Source of the DNA: Didymodactylos carnosus
Taxonomy: Eukaryota > Rotifera > Eurotatoria > Philodinida > Philodinidae
Length of the DNA stretch: 30,555 nt
Direction of reading: 5' to 3'
Assembly (NCBI GenBank): GCA_905250885.1
Contig: CAJNOQ010001539.1
Span: 1 to 30,555 of the forward strand
Part shown: in pieces, positions 10,853 through 20,261 of the stretch
Numbering within the stretch: position 1 is the first letter of the stretch
How the letters are laid out: every line of letters starts with the position of its first letter
Made by a program: the position numbers and the translations under genes
The notes under the pieces: model-generated
What the model saw: only the letters and a program-made list of their open reading frames with translations
Told to the model about the DNA's origin: nothing
Database searches by the model: none

Positions 10853-11344
10853 TAGAGGTGTGCAGGATGATCCTACCCTATCCTATAGGATGGGTTAAGG
10901 GTACGAAACATTTTTATAGGCTAGGGTACAGATTGAGATGTTTGTCATAGGCGATGCCCTATAAGATAAAGAACGCTTAATATTGAGAGACATACGCTCC
11001 TTTAGTGGCTTTCCTGCGAGTTCAGTCACAACAGAAAGAATATTCACTGCTACTGGCTGAATATTAGAACAAAGACAATAATCCTTGAATCCCGACGTAC
11101 TTGGCGACATATTGTTATTGCAAAGTTTTGGGCGGCAATAAAATGTGTGTTTATTGTTTTTGAATAAAACTGTATGTAGAAAAACGAATTTCGATCGCTC
11201 AATCAATGATCCCATTTTACTCCTAGCTTTCCATGTGTTGGATAGGGTGTAGGGTGCAAACTGTCTGAAGTCCATAGGGTAGGGTACGAGAAATTTTTAT
11301 AGGGTAGAGTACAGGGTACAAAAAAACCATATTGTATACCTCTA
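10853..11344. mobile_element. hAT-type MITE with 8-bp target-site duplication
   Basis: The left end TAGAGGTGTGCA (10853-10864) matches the right end read inverted, TAGAGGTATACA (11344-11333), 10 of 12 bases. The TAGAGGTGTGCA form is typical of hAT-superfamily termini. The flanks TTGCCGAT (10845-10852) and GTGCCGAT (11345-11352) are a 7-of-8 target duplication, the length expected for hAT. Inside each end are AGGGTAC-rich segments in direct orientation (about 10898-10932 and 11278-11320). No recognisable transposase, so non-autonomous. Open frames inside (10895-11275, minus) match nothing I know. Confidence 0.75.
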
Positions 11345-11352
11345 GTGCCGAT

Positions 11353-11963
11353 ATGACTAAAGAGAACGTAAGAAGCAACACATGAGTCTAGAAAATGTTG
11401 GTTCCACATTGGAGAAACATTACCAAATGTATGTCGGAAGATATCGATAAAATAGCTGAATGCTCATATCAATATGGGCAAGAATAATCTTTTTCGTCTG
11501 AATCCCAGCGTTGTGAATATGAAAATGTTATAAATGGTTTGTACAAATCGTTAACTTCTCGCGAGAGCACTCTAACTTTCTCAAGTATTCTAATTGTTAT
11601 ATAAAACCTTTCTCTTTGGATTTTGAACCTTTGAATCTTCAGCCTTGTAGTTCATGTAAACTAGAAGATATATTAGAAAAAATTAAATTCTATTACATTC
11701 GGTATACAATTCCTTGACAATATTCCAAAAGAGGTAATATCAAACGATGTATTCTCCTATATGTTTGGTTCTTAGTGAGAACACTAAATTGGATGCTTAA
11801 CAGAACGTATTTCTAAAAGTAAAAGGTGCGTTTTTCATTTAACTCTAGCGCATCTTGGATTATTCTCATGTCGTAAAAATCGCGACTGATTCGAAGAAGA
11901 CCAATTTCGCAGCATGGATCTCGACGCTTGTACGTATCAACAAGAAGACAATGTAGTTGATTT
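11353..11963. other. Stretch without a clear gene
   Basis: Contains a short coding-like segment (about 11609-11717, plus: a Cys-x-x-Cys-containing peptide ending in a stop) that could belong to decayed coding sequence, but no start, splice sites or family could be assigned. Confidence 0.4.
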
Positions 11964-12147
11964 ATGCATATCTATAATATATGACAGAAAACGTTTGCAA
12001 GTCATCGATCGGTATCAGTTTAATAATTTGTACGTAATAATTGTAAACGTCAAACTACAAAATCTAGTTGCTACACGCTGTTTTATTAAAAATTTATCAA
12101 TTGATACAAAACTGTGTTACTTGCGAACTGAAACATTTGATTGTCAT
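11964..12147 (+). pseudogene. Truncated copy of the neighbouring two-TM protein gene
   Basis: Nucleotide similarity to the start of the gene at 12865 runs from an ATG-like position at 11964 to 12147, where the two sequences part after GATTGTCAT. Compared with the intact copy about 70 bp are deleted, removing the first membrane segment, and the part before the deletion is read in another frame. A longer open frame (11914-12363) happens to run through it, sharing LVATRCFIKNL and TETFDCH with the intact protein, but upstream and downstream parts are unrelated. Probably a dead duplicate; whether anything is expressed cannot be told. Confidence 0.65.
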
Positions 12148-12390
12148 AGTGACATACATTTTTTTTCTGCAGAGATGAAAGCCGAATTTTCTATTTCATT
12201 AGAACCGCCCTCAAATCAAACGAGTATGCGAAAATATGCAGCACTCTTTTATTTATTTTGTTTTATCACTGGGAAAATACATTTTTTCTGGATCAAGAGC
12301 GAAAAAATCGAAATTTTCTCCAGAATTCTCTATTTTCTGCACCAGAACTCACTTTTTATGTAAAAAAAAAATATCATATTCGGAGTTAGT

Positions 12391-12545
12391 GTCGAAAACC
12401 GAGTCGAATGTTGTACTTTTTTTATCCTGTCAAATCACCTTTGTTTTTTTCAAATTTTCACGTCGAAAAATTACTGTGATTTTCATCCCAAACTGAAAAT
12501 CAATGAAAAATTTCGAAACATATATCATTCGACTCGGTTTTCGAC
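12391..12545. repeat. 155-bp foldback with perfect 20-bp terminal inverted repeats
   Basis: The terminal repeats GTCGAAAACCGAGTCGAATG (12391-12410) and its exact complement (12526-12545) enclose a centre that is itself imperfectly palindromic, with TGATTTTCA and TGAAAATCA around a seven-base spacer. Lies between the two copies of the two-TM gene. MITE-like; no target duplication identified. Confidence 0.7.
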
Positions 12546-12864
12546 GCTTATAGCACTCTTACAATAACTCTTTTATACTAGGACATGTTACTACTAACAA
12601 ATTAGTTTTTGAAACGCATATTTAGTTCTTCACAGTGAATGTGGTTTGTTGTACATTCCTACTATTGAATTAATTTTCTTTTTTCATAGATATACATAGA
12701 AATCTAAGTAAATAAAATTCAAAAAGCAGAAGTAACTCATGTAATGTCATTCAGTTAATCAGCTGACACAAGGAGACTCTTATAGTATTAATACACATCA
12801 GACGTTGAAAAGAAAATAAGCTTGTTCGATACAAGATGTCACTGTAAGTTTTTATTGGTAATAA

Positions 12865-13658
12865 ATGCAGTCTGATATTAACATTATGACAAAAAACATT
12901 TGCAAATCATCGATCGGTATCGGTTTAATAATTTGTGTTGTTATTATTACCTTGTTTGCGTTCTCTTTTGCATTAATTATGACACCACGTGTATATTTAC
13001 AAAACGTCAAACTACGAAATCTAGTTGCTACACGCTGTTTTATTAAAAATTTATTAATTGATACCAAACCGTGTTACTTACAAACTGAAACATTTGATTG
13101 TCATAATTTGAAATGGTATGTGAACTATAACATTACTGGAAGAAACAACACTGTGAACAAAACTTTAGCGGCAATTATCCATCTTGTTAAACATTATACG
13201 ACAGAAAAGTCTAAGGTAGAAAAAGCATCAGCCAAGTATAAAGTAAGTAATGCCGATTGTATAATGAACTGATATAACTTTAACTCTTTAAATAGATTGG
13301 TCATACATATTCCTGTTCTTACAATGAAACAAATTATGAATATGTTGTCTGGTCTGAATATGAAAGTAAATCCGTATTGAGGCTATTAAGTACGTGCTGG
13401 ATTATCTCCATTGGATCGATCTGTTCTGCATTCTGTGTTTGGTTGTGGCAATGTGATCTCAGAAAAAGGTGCTCTACAACCGAGTATAGCATGTCAAAAT
13501 TTGATGATTTTTTTCTAGAGAAACGGTATTTTGGATTTTTCCATATTCCGAATCAGCGTGATGAGTTCCGTTGTACGATGCCAAGATCGCGTCTGGATAA
13601 ACGCAGATTTGCAGTCTCAACAGCCCCAGTTAGAATACCACGGTGTTCAGCGGTATAG
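12865..13658 (+). CDS. Two-transmembrane-segment protein with cysteine-rich outer loop, two exons
   Basis: Exon 1 is 12865-13242, exon 2 13296-13658, joined across a 53-nt GTAAGT...AATAG intron in phase 0, giving 246 residues. A first hydrophobic segment spans residues 17-39 and a second 154-177. The roughly 115-residue loop between them has cysteines at 58, 70, 79 and 133 and N-glycosylation sequons (NIT near 89, NNT near 94, NKT near 98, NET near 136), so it is most likely outside the cell or in the secretory lumen. The C-terminal tail is basic. The layout (short N-terminus, TM, cysteine loop, TM, tail) is that of BK-channel beta subunits, but I see no specific signature and treat the family as unknown. 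A truncated duplicate lies 0.7 kb upstream. Confidence 0.7.
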
Positions 13659-14640
13659 TTCATCGTTCAACTTCAAACATGCCGCATTTTTATTCGTTCT
13701 GCTTGTAGTTTCTTTCAGCTTGATTTTTTTCCCTTTTATATGCATATATACAGACAATATCTATTTTTATATGCACACAGAAGGTGCATTGACAGCGATA
13801 TTGATAGCTGTGTATCACAAAAAGTAGACTGTACCTGTACGATAAACTTTGATTGTGAAAGCGCATTTTATATATACAGTGGTAACTAAGGGATGATTGA
13901 TAACCAATAGTTTACCCTTGGTAAGGGTAAAGTAGCGAAGGACTGATAAATATTATTCTGCGTATTTCTGCTCTGATAAGTTTTTTTCATCCAGTCTCAT
14001 TCTACGCAAATGAGGCCAGGCTGCACCATTCAGCACCAAGTGTTTCAGTGATAAATGATCGTGGAGCGGACGGGAACAAGAATATTCTGTCCATCCGTTT
14101 TGCAGAAACCTCTTCGGAAAACCACAAGGCTTCCTGCTTTTTTTGATTAATCTGTTATAGTTTGGATCTAGGGTGGCATAACTATGGTAAAACAGATTTC
14201 ATCAATGTGCCAGTCATATTTTGCGACTGATTTTCTTCCTTCTCATTTTGTTGCTGGCAACGATATAAACAGAAAAAAGGTAGATTCTTTTAAAAATTAA
14301 AAATTCTCTTCGTAGAGCTGATTTTCAATAAAAAAAATTTTTAATCGAGAAACAAAGGTTGCCACGTGATTCAGCGTAGTCGAAAACCTATATGTACACT
14401 AGTTTCACGTGACCGGATATGGAAAAAGCATGCATTAGGATGGTCCGCAGGAATCCGCATCCTGTTCGGAAGGGTAGAGAGAGCCCAAGTAAAAGTTATA
14501 GGGCTTTGTAGAGCAGCGGTCGGTTGTTCGAAACCCAAAGAGAACAAAAAAAAATTCTTTTTTTAGCTGTCTGGCGAACATTGCCTTTGGAAAACCCGCA
14601 AGGCTTACCACCTGCAGGTGATCCGCAGACCTTGGTTTTA
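13659..14640. other. Gene-free stretch
   Basis: No supported gene. A short hairpin, TTTACCCTTGGTAAGGGTAAA, lies at about 13911-13931. The open frames seen here continue into the 3' region of the two-TM gene in a wrong frame or are Lys/Phe-rich by chance. A box-B-like TTCGAAACCC near 14527-14536 has no tRNA fold around it. Confidence 0.45.
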
Positions 14641-14752
14641 TGTGGATTTATGGCAAATTTTGTCTACTTTCAGAATCTGAAACTCCCAGGTCTCTATCTC
14701 TTTCCTATAGAAAGTTATTCAAAAAACAGTCAGCCGCACTATATTTTGGCGC
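14641..14752 (+). repeat. Dispersed repeat, also present inverted near 21430-21560
   Basis: The segment AAGTTATTCAAAAAACAGTC...CACTATATTTTG is matched, read on the minus strand, by GAGTTATTCGAAAAATAGTT...CACTATATCTTG near 21436-21480. About two thirds of positions agree over roughly 70 bp by eye. Both give an ESYSKNS peptide in one frame, which is a by-product of the repeat rather than a protein family. Confidence 0.4.
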
Positions 14753-16815
14753 CGACAGTAGTATTCTACTTGATAGTATCATTTATTCTCTACTATTTCA
14801 CTAATTGATTTAAACTATGTTTATTTAAAGATAAAAAAATCCTGGTAACCCTCGAATTAAAATTTGCTCTAATTATTTTGGTGCAATATTAAAATAATTG
14901 AAAGATATAAGGAAACCGCTAACTTGTTCATCCATTAGCAATTCCGATAGATTCCGAGTGCTTATCAACGATGGACACACTATATCAGTTCAATAACTAG
15001 AGTAGAACAATTTGTAATTTAACCTTAATACTAATTTATACCTTTTTTTTTCAATTTAAATGAGAAAACAGATAAAACGTATTGATCTCGATTTGTACAA
15101 ACATGTCGTTCAACAAACAACCCCCCAAAATATTGGAAAATTTTGATCAGAAAAGTTTTCTAGAAGCCCTGAAATACTAATTTTACGACGTCCACTTTGT
15201 TTTGAGCAGATTATCGCAAGTCAAGGTTCGTATTACAGAGTACAATGTAATACTTATTAGCTTCCACCGATGTTTAAATAAAAGGTTATGAGACATGAGA
15301 AAAATTCTCGAAATACGCGACATACACTGGCACACTCTATCAAACGACCACCGTTCTTGTCTTTCACCTATTCTATTTCAATCGGTTCTGACTGCTATTC
15401 CATGCTGAAGCGTTGAATATATTTGCCGATAGAGAACCAATGTCTGATAGAGGAAAATGTCTAATTTTTTTTAGGTTAGGAGGTTTTCTGGAAGCAAGAA
15501 AAGAACTTTAAGGGATTTTTGTGTTTCAGAAAGGTCTCTAAACTTAAACAGAACATAAATGAAAATAACGTATACAAACACTAGAGATGGCTATTTTCCA
15601 ATTATTCCAATGATATCGAGATCTGTAGCTCTTCGCTGAAGTTTCAAAATCTTAAAACAGAAAGGACACGTTTCTCATTCTGGCACTCGTAAACGGTTAA
15701 TCAGAAGAGGGCTGAAAGGTTTTCTTCAGTTTGAGTTGCTACGAAAAACGTATGCTAAAATATGGCGGTGATTTTTATGAGAAGACAATTTTCGTGCCAA
15801 AAATGACAAACTGTACACGATAAAAGATAACTGCGAAGGAGTAATCGAGAGACTAAATAAACACGAGATGGATCATTTTGATCCATTGAAGACAGAAAAT
15901 TAAAATCTGCTGCTTTTATGTCTCATTTACAATCTAAAGATCAAACAGATATATTTTCCTTCAATAAGATGGATGAGATTATAGCATATAACGTTCGAGG
16001 TACCCTATTAATAGCCTTCTCCGTACGTAGTGCCCGTGCAGATGAAAAAAGTCGTTCGAGGGATGCGGCGAGTACTCGAAAATGGGCCCTTGTCAAGGGC
16101 TCATCGAAAGCATATTTTCGAGTACTCGAAATATCGTTCGAACAAATGGCTGGGTAGGTTCAACCTTCGCGAGTAGTAAATATATCACAACCGAAATTTA
16201 AAATTTGAATTCGACTTTGAAAAACAGATTTATACAAAATAATTTTGAACATAACTTCATCGGATGAGGTAGACGGATTTTAGTTTACATTTCTTTTTCT
16301 TTTGAAGTTTCGATTCCTTTGTTTTCAAGTTTCAGTGGCTGTGAGCATGAAGAAAATAAAAACACAGTTCTTTGGTTTTTACTTTCTATATCAGTATGTG
16401 TGTATATGTATAGCTAGACTGTTGTATGTCTCTAAAAGAAGTACACTATACAAATTATGATCTATGTCAATCTCTTTCTATTTCCTTTCCAGATACTATT
16501 CTTTTTTTCTTAGCAAAACACGAAAGTCATATACGTTATTTACCATGTTATTATTACTTTTATTTATCTCACCTATAAGTTGTACAACTGATAAAGCCTA
16601 ATTTTTTTCCACCACTGCTCGATGGATATGACACATTCACTATTACCATTGTTAGTATAAATAACAAAAATATAACTCCTGATTAATGAAGAATAATTGT
16701 TTTTGACAAATATACAAAACACTTTTTCTTTTTTCTTATTTCTCGTTTCTTTGTAAATATATATAATATTATTAGACGAATATCAGTATCACACATACTG
16801 CTAACACAAAAAAAA
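14753..16815. other. Gene-free stretch
   Basis: AT-rich, no supported gene or RNA. Contains the hairpin at 16069-16128, listed separately, and the presumed promoter of the tetraspanin-like gene (AT-rich run with TATATATAATATT near 16758). Confidence 0.45.
16069..16128. repeat. Hairpin with 15-bp perfect arms
   Basis: CGAGTACTCGAAAAT (16069-16083) and its exact complement (16114-16128) enclose a second stem, GGGCCCTTG with CAAGGGCTC. Each outer arm is itself partly palindromic (CGAGTACTCG). Small foldback or structured-RNA candidate. Confidence 0.6.
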
Positions 16816-17487
16816 ATGGTTGAAAAATTCTACTTATGTATTATTATTTTTCATTGTTCCATAACACCTTTTCTCATATTACTTTTCTTCGATGCGCTCT
16901 TATTTCACCACTACAGTAATTATCATCGTAGTGATGCATTAGCGACCGTATTTTTAGTACGCTCATTATTATCAGTATTTATCATTGTCGCTTTGATTGC
17001 GAAACAAAAGCGAGAGTGGTGGTGGCGTGTATTTCTTGTCTCACTTATCGCGGCATCAACTGCATCACTGATTGGCTTCACACGTCCAATTCCTGGTACA
17101 ATCATTGATGCATATTCAAATAGACGATCTCTAGAATATTATGTACTTCAAAATCGTACGGAGGACCTGCGTCTCATTCGGGTTCTGTCATATTATCAAT
17201 GCTGCGGACTTAAAGGTTTGAATAAAGACACAAAAGAACAACGAGATTTTTTTCTCAAGAATCATCCGTACAATTGCTTTGTTGACGGAGCTACTCCACC
17301 GGCAAACATGCGTTATGACGAAACGCGTGGTCTGGCGTGTTTGGAGCTTATGGATGATGGACCGGGGTTAGTTAATGTTCTTTATTTTGGAATCGATATT
17401 CTCCTACTAGTTATAACTTGGCTCTACTACTATCGAGAACATAATCGACGACAACAAGAGAAAATTGTCGGAGTAATTGCTCTCTAG
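16816..17487 (+). CDS. Tetraspanin-like four-pass membrane protein
   Basis: A single open frame of 223 residues starting at an ATG preceded by an A-rich leader (AACACAAAAAAAA), a good context for eukaryotic initiation. Hydrophobic segments lie at about 7-30, 41-62, 72-89 and 187-206. The loop between segments 3 and 4 (about 90-186) contains the tetraspanin hallmark CCG at 129-131, with further cysteines at 154 and 175, the minimum set for the two disulphides of the large extracellular loop. A sequon NRT is near 113. The length is close to typical tetraspanins. Such proteins organise membrane microdomains; a specific partner cannot be inferred. The absence of introns is notable beside intron-bearing neighbours and might indicate a retrocopy or a lineage habit. 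The second and third segments are divergent, so it is called tetraspanin-like. Confidence 0.75.
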   Translation: MVEKFYLCIIIFHCSITPFLILLFFDALLFHHYSNYHRSDALATVFLVRSLLSVFIIVALIAKQKREWWWRVFLVSLIAASTASLIGFTRPIPGTIIDAYSNRRSLEYYVLQNRTEDLRLIRVLSYYQCCGLKGLNKDTKEQRDFFLKNHPYNCFVDGATPPANMRYDETRGLACLELMDDGPGLVNVLYFGIDILLLVITWLYYYREHNRRQQEKIVGVIAL

Positions 17488-17861
17488 GTGGTTGACCAGA
17501 CAACCCTGACTTTACTAATTGAACAATACAAGGCAAAGCGGTAGCATAAACTAATAATAGAGATAAATAGACGGTTTCTCGATCATCTGCGCTAGGCTTT
17601 ACTTTTTTTAGTGCGTTTTAGTGATAAATACTAGAAAAAAATATTTTTCCAATTCGTACTGAGTAGCTCATCAATCATCAATTATTTTTGTAAAAGAACT
17701 TTTTATCTAATGGTCTAACGTGAGAAAATTTTACAATACATTTATCTAATAAACATATTAATTGACTAGATGATCTTGATTTAAACTATTAATTAAGCAC
17801 GGAAAAAACAACTTTAAAACAGAAATATTACTGGAATCAGTTAAAGACGATTCACTAACAT
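17488..17861. other. 3' flank of the tetraspanin-like gene
   Basis: No gene. AATAAA near 17747-17752 could serve as a distal polyadenylation signal. Otherwise nothing recognised. Confidence 0.4.
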
Positions 17862-18466
17862 TTAATGTTACTGTCTAACTAACGAGGGTACCTTTCAAGG
17901 TGATAAATCGCTTTTCTACTCGGACTGTTTTGATCATGTAGACCATAGTGAGCAATGACAAAGCCCAAGTTGGTTTGGATCCATGGTGCTTTGGAGTGGA
18001 GTTAGAAAATTTTCAGGCTTTCTCTACGAGAAAAATCAAGGAAATACACTCGTATTTCGCAGTTTTCATCATCAAATTTCAAGTTTTTCTCAAAACCAAC
18101 ATCATTTTTAGAATTAGCATTAAAAACTGCATCGAGCAACCTTTGTTTCAGAAAAAAATCAAAGTTGCCTAAAACTTCTGAAACAAAGGTTGCTCGATGC
18201 AGTTTTTAATGCTAATTCTAAAAATGATGTTGGTTTTGGAAAAACTTGAAATTTGATGATGAAAACTGCAAAATACGAGTGTATTTCCTTGATTTTTCTC
18301 GTAGAGAAAGCCTGAAAATTTTCTAACTCCACTCCAAAGCACCATGGATCCAAATCAACTTGGGCTTTGTCATTGCTCACTATGGTCTACATGATCAAAA
18401 CAGTCCGAGTCGAAAAGCGATTTATCACCTTGAAAGGTACCCTCGTTAGTTAGACAGTAACATTAA
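17862..18466. repeat. 605-bp near-perfect palindrome
   Basis: Arm 1 (17862-18151) begins TTAATGTTACTGTCTAAC and ends CTTTGTTTCAG; arm 2 (18178-18466) is its inverse. By eye the arms differ at three substitutions and one single-base indel over about 290 bp; the spacer is 26 nt. The same peptide (beginning MSNDKAQV) is readable on each strand only because of the symmetry. The 3' half of each arm carries the AAAACTGCATCGA dispersed repeat seen at 8103 and 27222. No transposase. Foldback element or recent inverted duplication. Confidence 0.9.
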
Positions 18467-18467
18467 C

Positions 18468-18565
18468 TACACTCCAAAGCACCATGGATCCAAACCAACT
18501 TGCTCACTAGCACCAACCAAGCAACCACTTCATTGCTCACTATGGTTAACAGGTCAAAACGTCTA
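18468..18565. repeat. Partial direct repeat of the palindrome arm
   Basis: CACTCCAAAGCACCATGGATCC followed by AAACCAACTTG, then after an insertion TCATTGCTCACTATGG and GTCAAAAC, repeats the order found in arm 2 around 18329-18402. It starts immediately after the palindrome. The AAACCAACTTG spelling matches arm 1 (read inverted) rather than arm 2, which has AAATCAACTTG. Confidence 0.7.
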
Positions 18566-18595
18566 CTTTACAAGAAAGTAAAGTAAACCCCCGTC

Positions 18596-18735
18596 CACAT
18601 TAGAAGCCCAGTGGGCTTCTATTATGTCCCGCAAGAGGCAAAATTTTCTCAAAAAGTACCCTATGGGGGCAGGGGCAATTTTCAAAAAATGTCTTGCCAG
18701 ACTGGACTTCTAATGGGCTTCTATTATGGGGTGGG
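18596..18735. repeat. GGGCTTCTATTATG direct repeat with G-rich spacer
   Basis: GGGCTTCTATTATG occurs twice (about 18614-18627 and 18714-18727). The first copy follows AGAAGCCCA, making the palindrome AGAAGCCCAGTGGGCTTCT. The spacer holds G-rich runs (ATGGGGGCAGGGGC) and a G8 run follows at about 18749. Unclassified; possibly ends of a small element. Confidence 0.5.
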
Positions 18736-19439
18736 GTTCTGATGTGAGGGGGGGGTTAGACAAAGACAAAATAACATCAGGTGTAGAATCGGACAGTTCT
18801 TTAAACAAGGCAGCACTTTCGGACGAATACAAAGAACATCGCAAAAACGTTGAATATTAGTGTAGTCAAACTAAAGCGAATAAGAATTATTGTTTTTTAT
18901 AGACCAAAAAAAGTTAAGACTGTTAATGGCTTGAGAATGAATAGGATATTTAGAAATTAAATTTTCATGAGATATGAATTTAGCATTAGTCAAACAGGCG
19001 CAATACCAGTACTGATACTGCTTGTCCAGCTGACGGTACGTCCCATAGATAAACAAGTTTCTATAACATAATTTGGCAAGAAAATACCTTAGCAAAATTT
19101 TTTCAATAAGCTACTCCTGTTTCAAATATTCACAGATTGTATTTGTTCACTGTTTTAAGCAAAAATAGAATAAAACTAACTAATATCTATGTATATAGGA
19201 GGCAAAAAGCTTGTCACATATTTGTTAGTTGCTTGTGAAATGTCGTTTTTTAACATTTTTGGACAATTTCCATATTTGTGTGTTAGCATGAAGTTATTTA
19301 ATTTTTTAATTCATATCATAAACACATGTTTAAAAGAGTTGAATTTATGCTCTGGATACATTTTTTCTCACAGTGTATAATCAAAAAAAACTCGATCACT
19401 CGAAGATTATAAAAAGGGTGTCATCATGTTATCGTAACT
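18736..19439. other. Stretch without a clear gene
   Basis: Two modest open frames (18871-19095 minus, 19189-19380 plus) have no recognised domain. The minus one has YWYCACL followed at distance by HSQ, faintly reminiscent of a degraded FLYWCH-type zinc finger, but not enough to call. Confidence 0.35.
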
Positions 19440-19484
19440 TTGATCTGCAGATCCGCAACCATACTTTCGATTAAAATTTTGATC

Positions 19485-19857
19485 ACACCACGCTCACCGT
19501 TTCATGATAACTATAGAAATAATTATAATTCTCCTTATCCGTCCTCTTTTCGTCAATCCTTAAAAATCACAACGATATTCTTTTCGCCTACAACAATTTT
19601 CAAGAGGACAATCGAGCATCCCCGCACAGTTTCGTCCAATTCAACAACGTCCATCATTTAATAACTACATTAATCCATATCGACAACGCAATAATAATTC
19701 TTTTCGTAATAATTATCAACAGCAACATACCGCTTATGCAATAGATAATCCGATCACATTTAATGATAATAATTACGAACAACCATTACCTTCATCTACT
19801 AGTTGTGATAAATGTGGTCAAGTTGGACATGGAGCTCCGGCCTGTCCAACTTTCTAG
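19485..19857 (+). pseudogene. Gag C-terminal remnant with CCHC zinc knuckle
   Basis: An Asn/Gln/Arg-rich stretch leads into a CX2CX4HX4C zinc knuckle (19804-19845; CDKCGQVGH then GAPAC) and a stop at 19855-19857. Upstream, one frame change near 19560 is needed to connect the Asn-rich blocks. The zinc knuckle is known to bind nucleic acid during particle assembly. The start of gag is missing. Confidence 0.65.
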
Positions 19858-20261
19858 TTACGGAGTCATCGAAAGATGGTGTTGCCTCCTGCCAGAATAA
19901 AATAAACCCATCAAAATCATCGTTAATTTTTATTACAACGCTCGTGAACAATACAAAAATGCGTATATTAATTGACACTGGAGCCACAACAACGTTTATT
20001 AGCGAAAAATCGTTAAGAAAAACAAAACATCATAAATACATCAATAAAGATTCATATTCTTTTCTATTAGCAGATGAAGTGGCACCGTTCTTGGTATCAG
20101 GAATTGTGGAATTAACTATAAAATTCGGAGATCAATTAACTAAAATCCATGCACATGCAGCTAGAAATCTTTGTAACGATATGATAATAGGAATGGATTA
20201 TATAAACCGCCCTGTGTTACCCTCCCCACCAATATTGTCAACATCACTCGTGCTCTTCTAA
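19812..20261 (+). pseudogene. Retropepsin-type protease remnant
   Basis: The aspartic-protease motif IDTGA followed by TTTFIS sits at about 19971-20000, with a downstream hydrophobic MIIGMDYI segment corresponding to the ILG-type flap-end motif. The frame is -1 relative to the gag frame and overlaps it at 19812-19857, which is the arrangement used by programmed -1 frameshifting, although no slippery heptamer was identified. The enzyme would normally process the polyprotein. Continuing into the reverse transcriptase requires a +1 change near 20255. Confidence 0.7.

Noticed and set aside
10895..11275. 126-codon minus-strand open frame inside the hAT-type element
   Set aside because: No similarity to hAT transposase domains or any family I know; composition fits chance.
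12865..13658. Naming the two-TM protein as a BK-channel beta subunit
   Set aside because: Only the topology and cysteine loop agree; no family-specific motif seen, so it was left unnamed.
13531..13827. 98-codon open frame with a hydrophobic end
   Set aside because: Overlaps the second exon of the two-TM gene in a different frame; the spliced gene explains the region better.
14500..14545. Box-B-like TGTTCGAAACCC suggesting a tRNA-derived SINE
   Set aside because: No box A at the right distance and no tRNA-like stems; the following A-rich run alone is not enough.
14524..14808. 94-codon open frame sharing ESYSKNS with a frame at 21427-21702
   Set aside because: The shared peptide is explained by the dispersed nucleotide repeat, in opposite orientation at the two sites.
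17948..18380. Matching 73-74-residue peptides on opposite strands
   Set aside because: Produced by the palindrome; no motif or supporting gene structure.
18871..19095. Possible FLYWCH-like zinc finger on the minus strand
   Set aside because: Only a YWYC and a distant His match; spacing and the second Cys/His pair do not fit.
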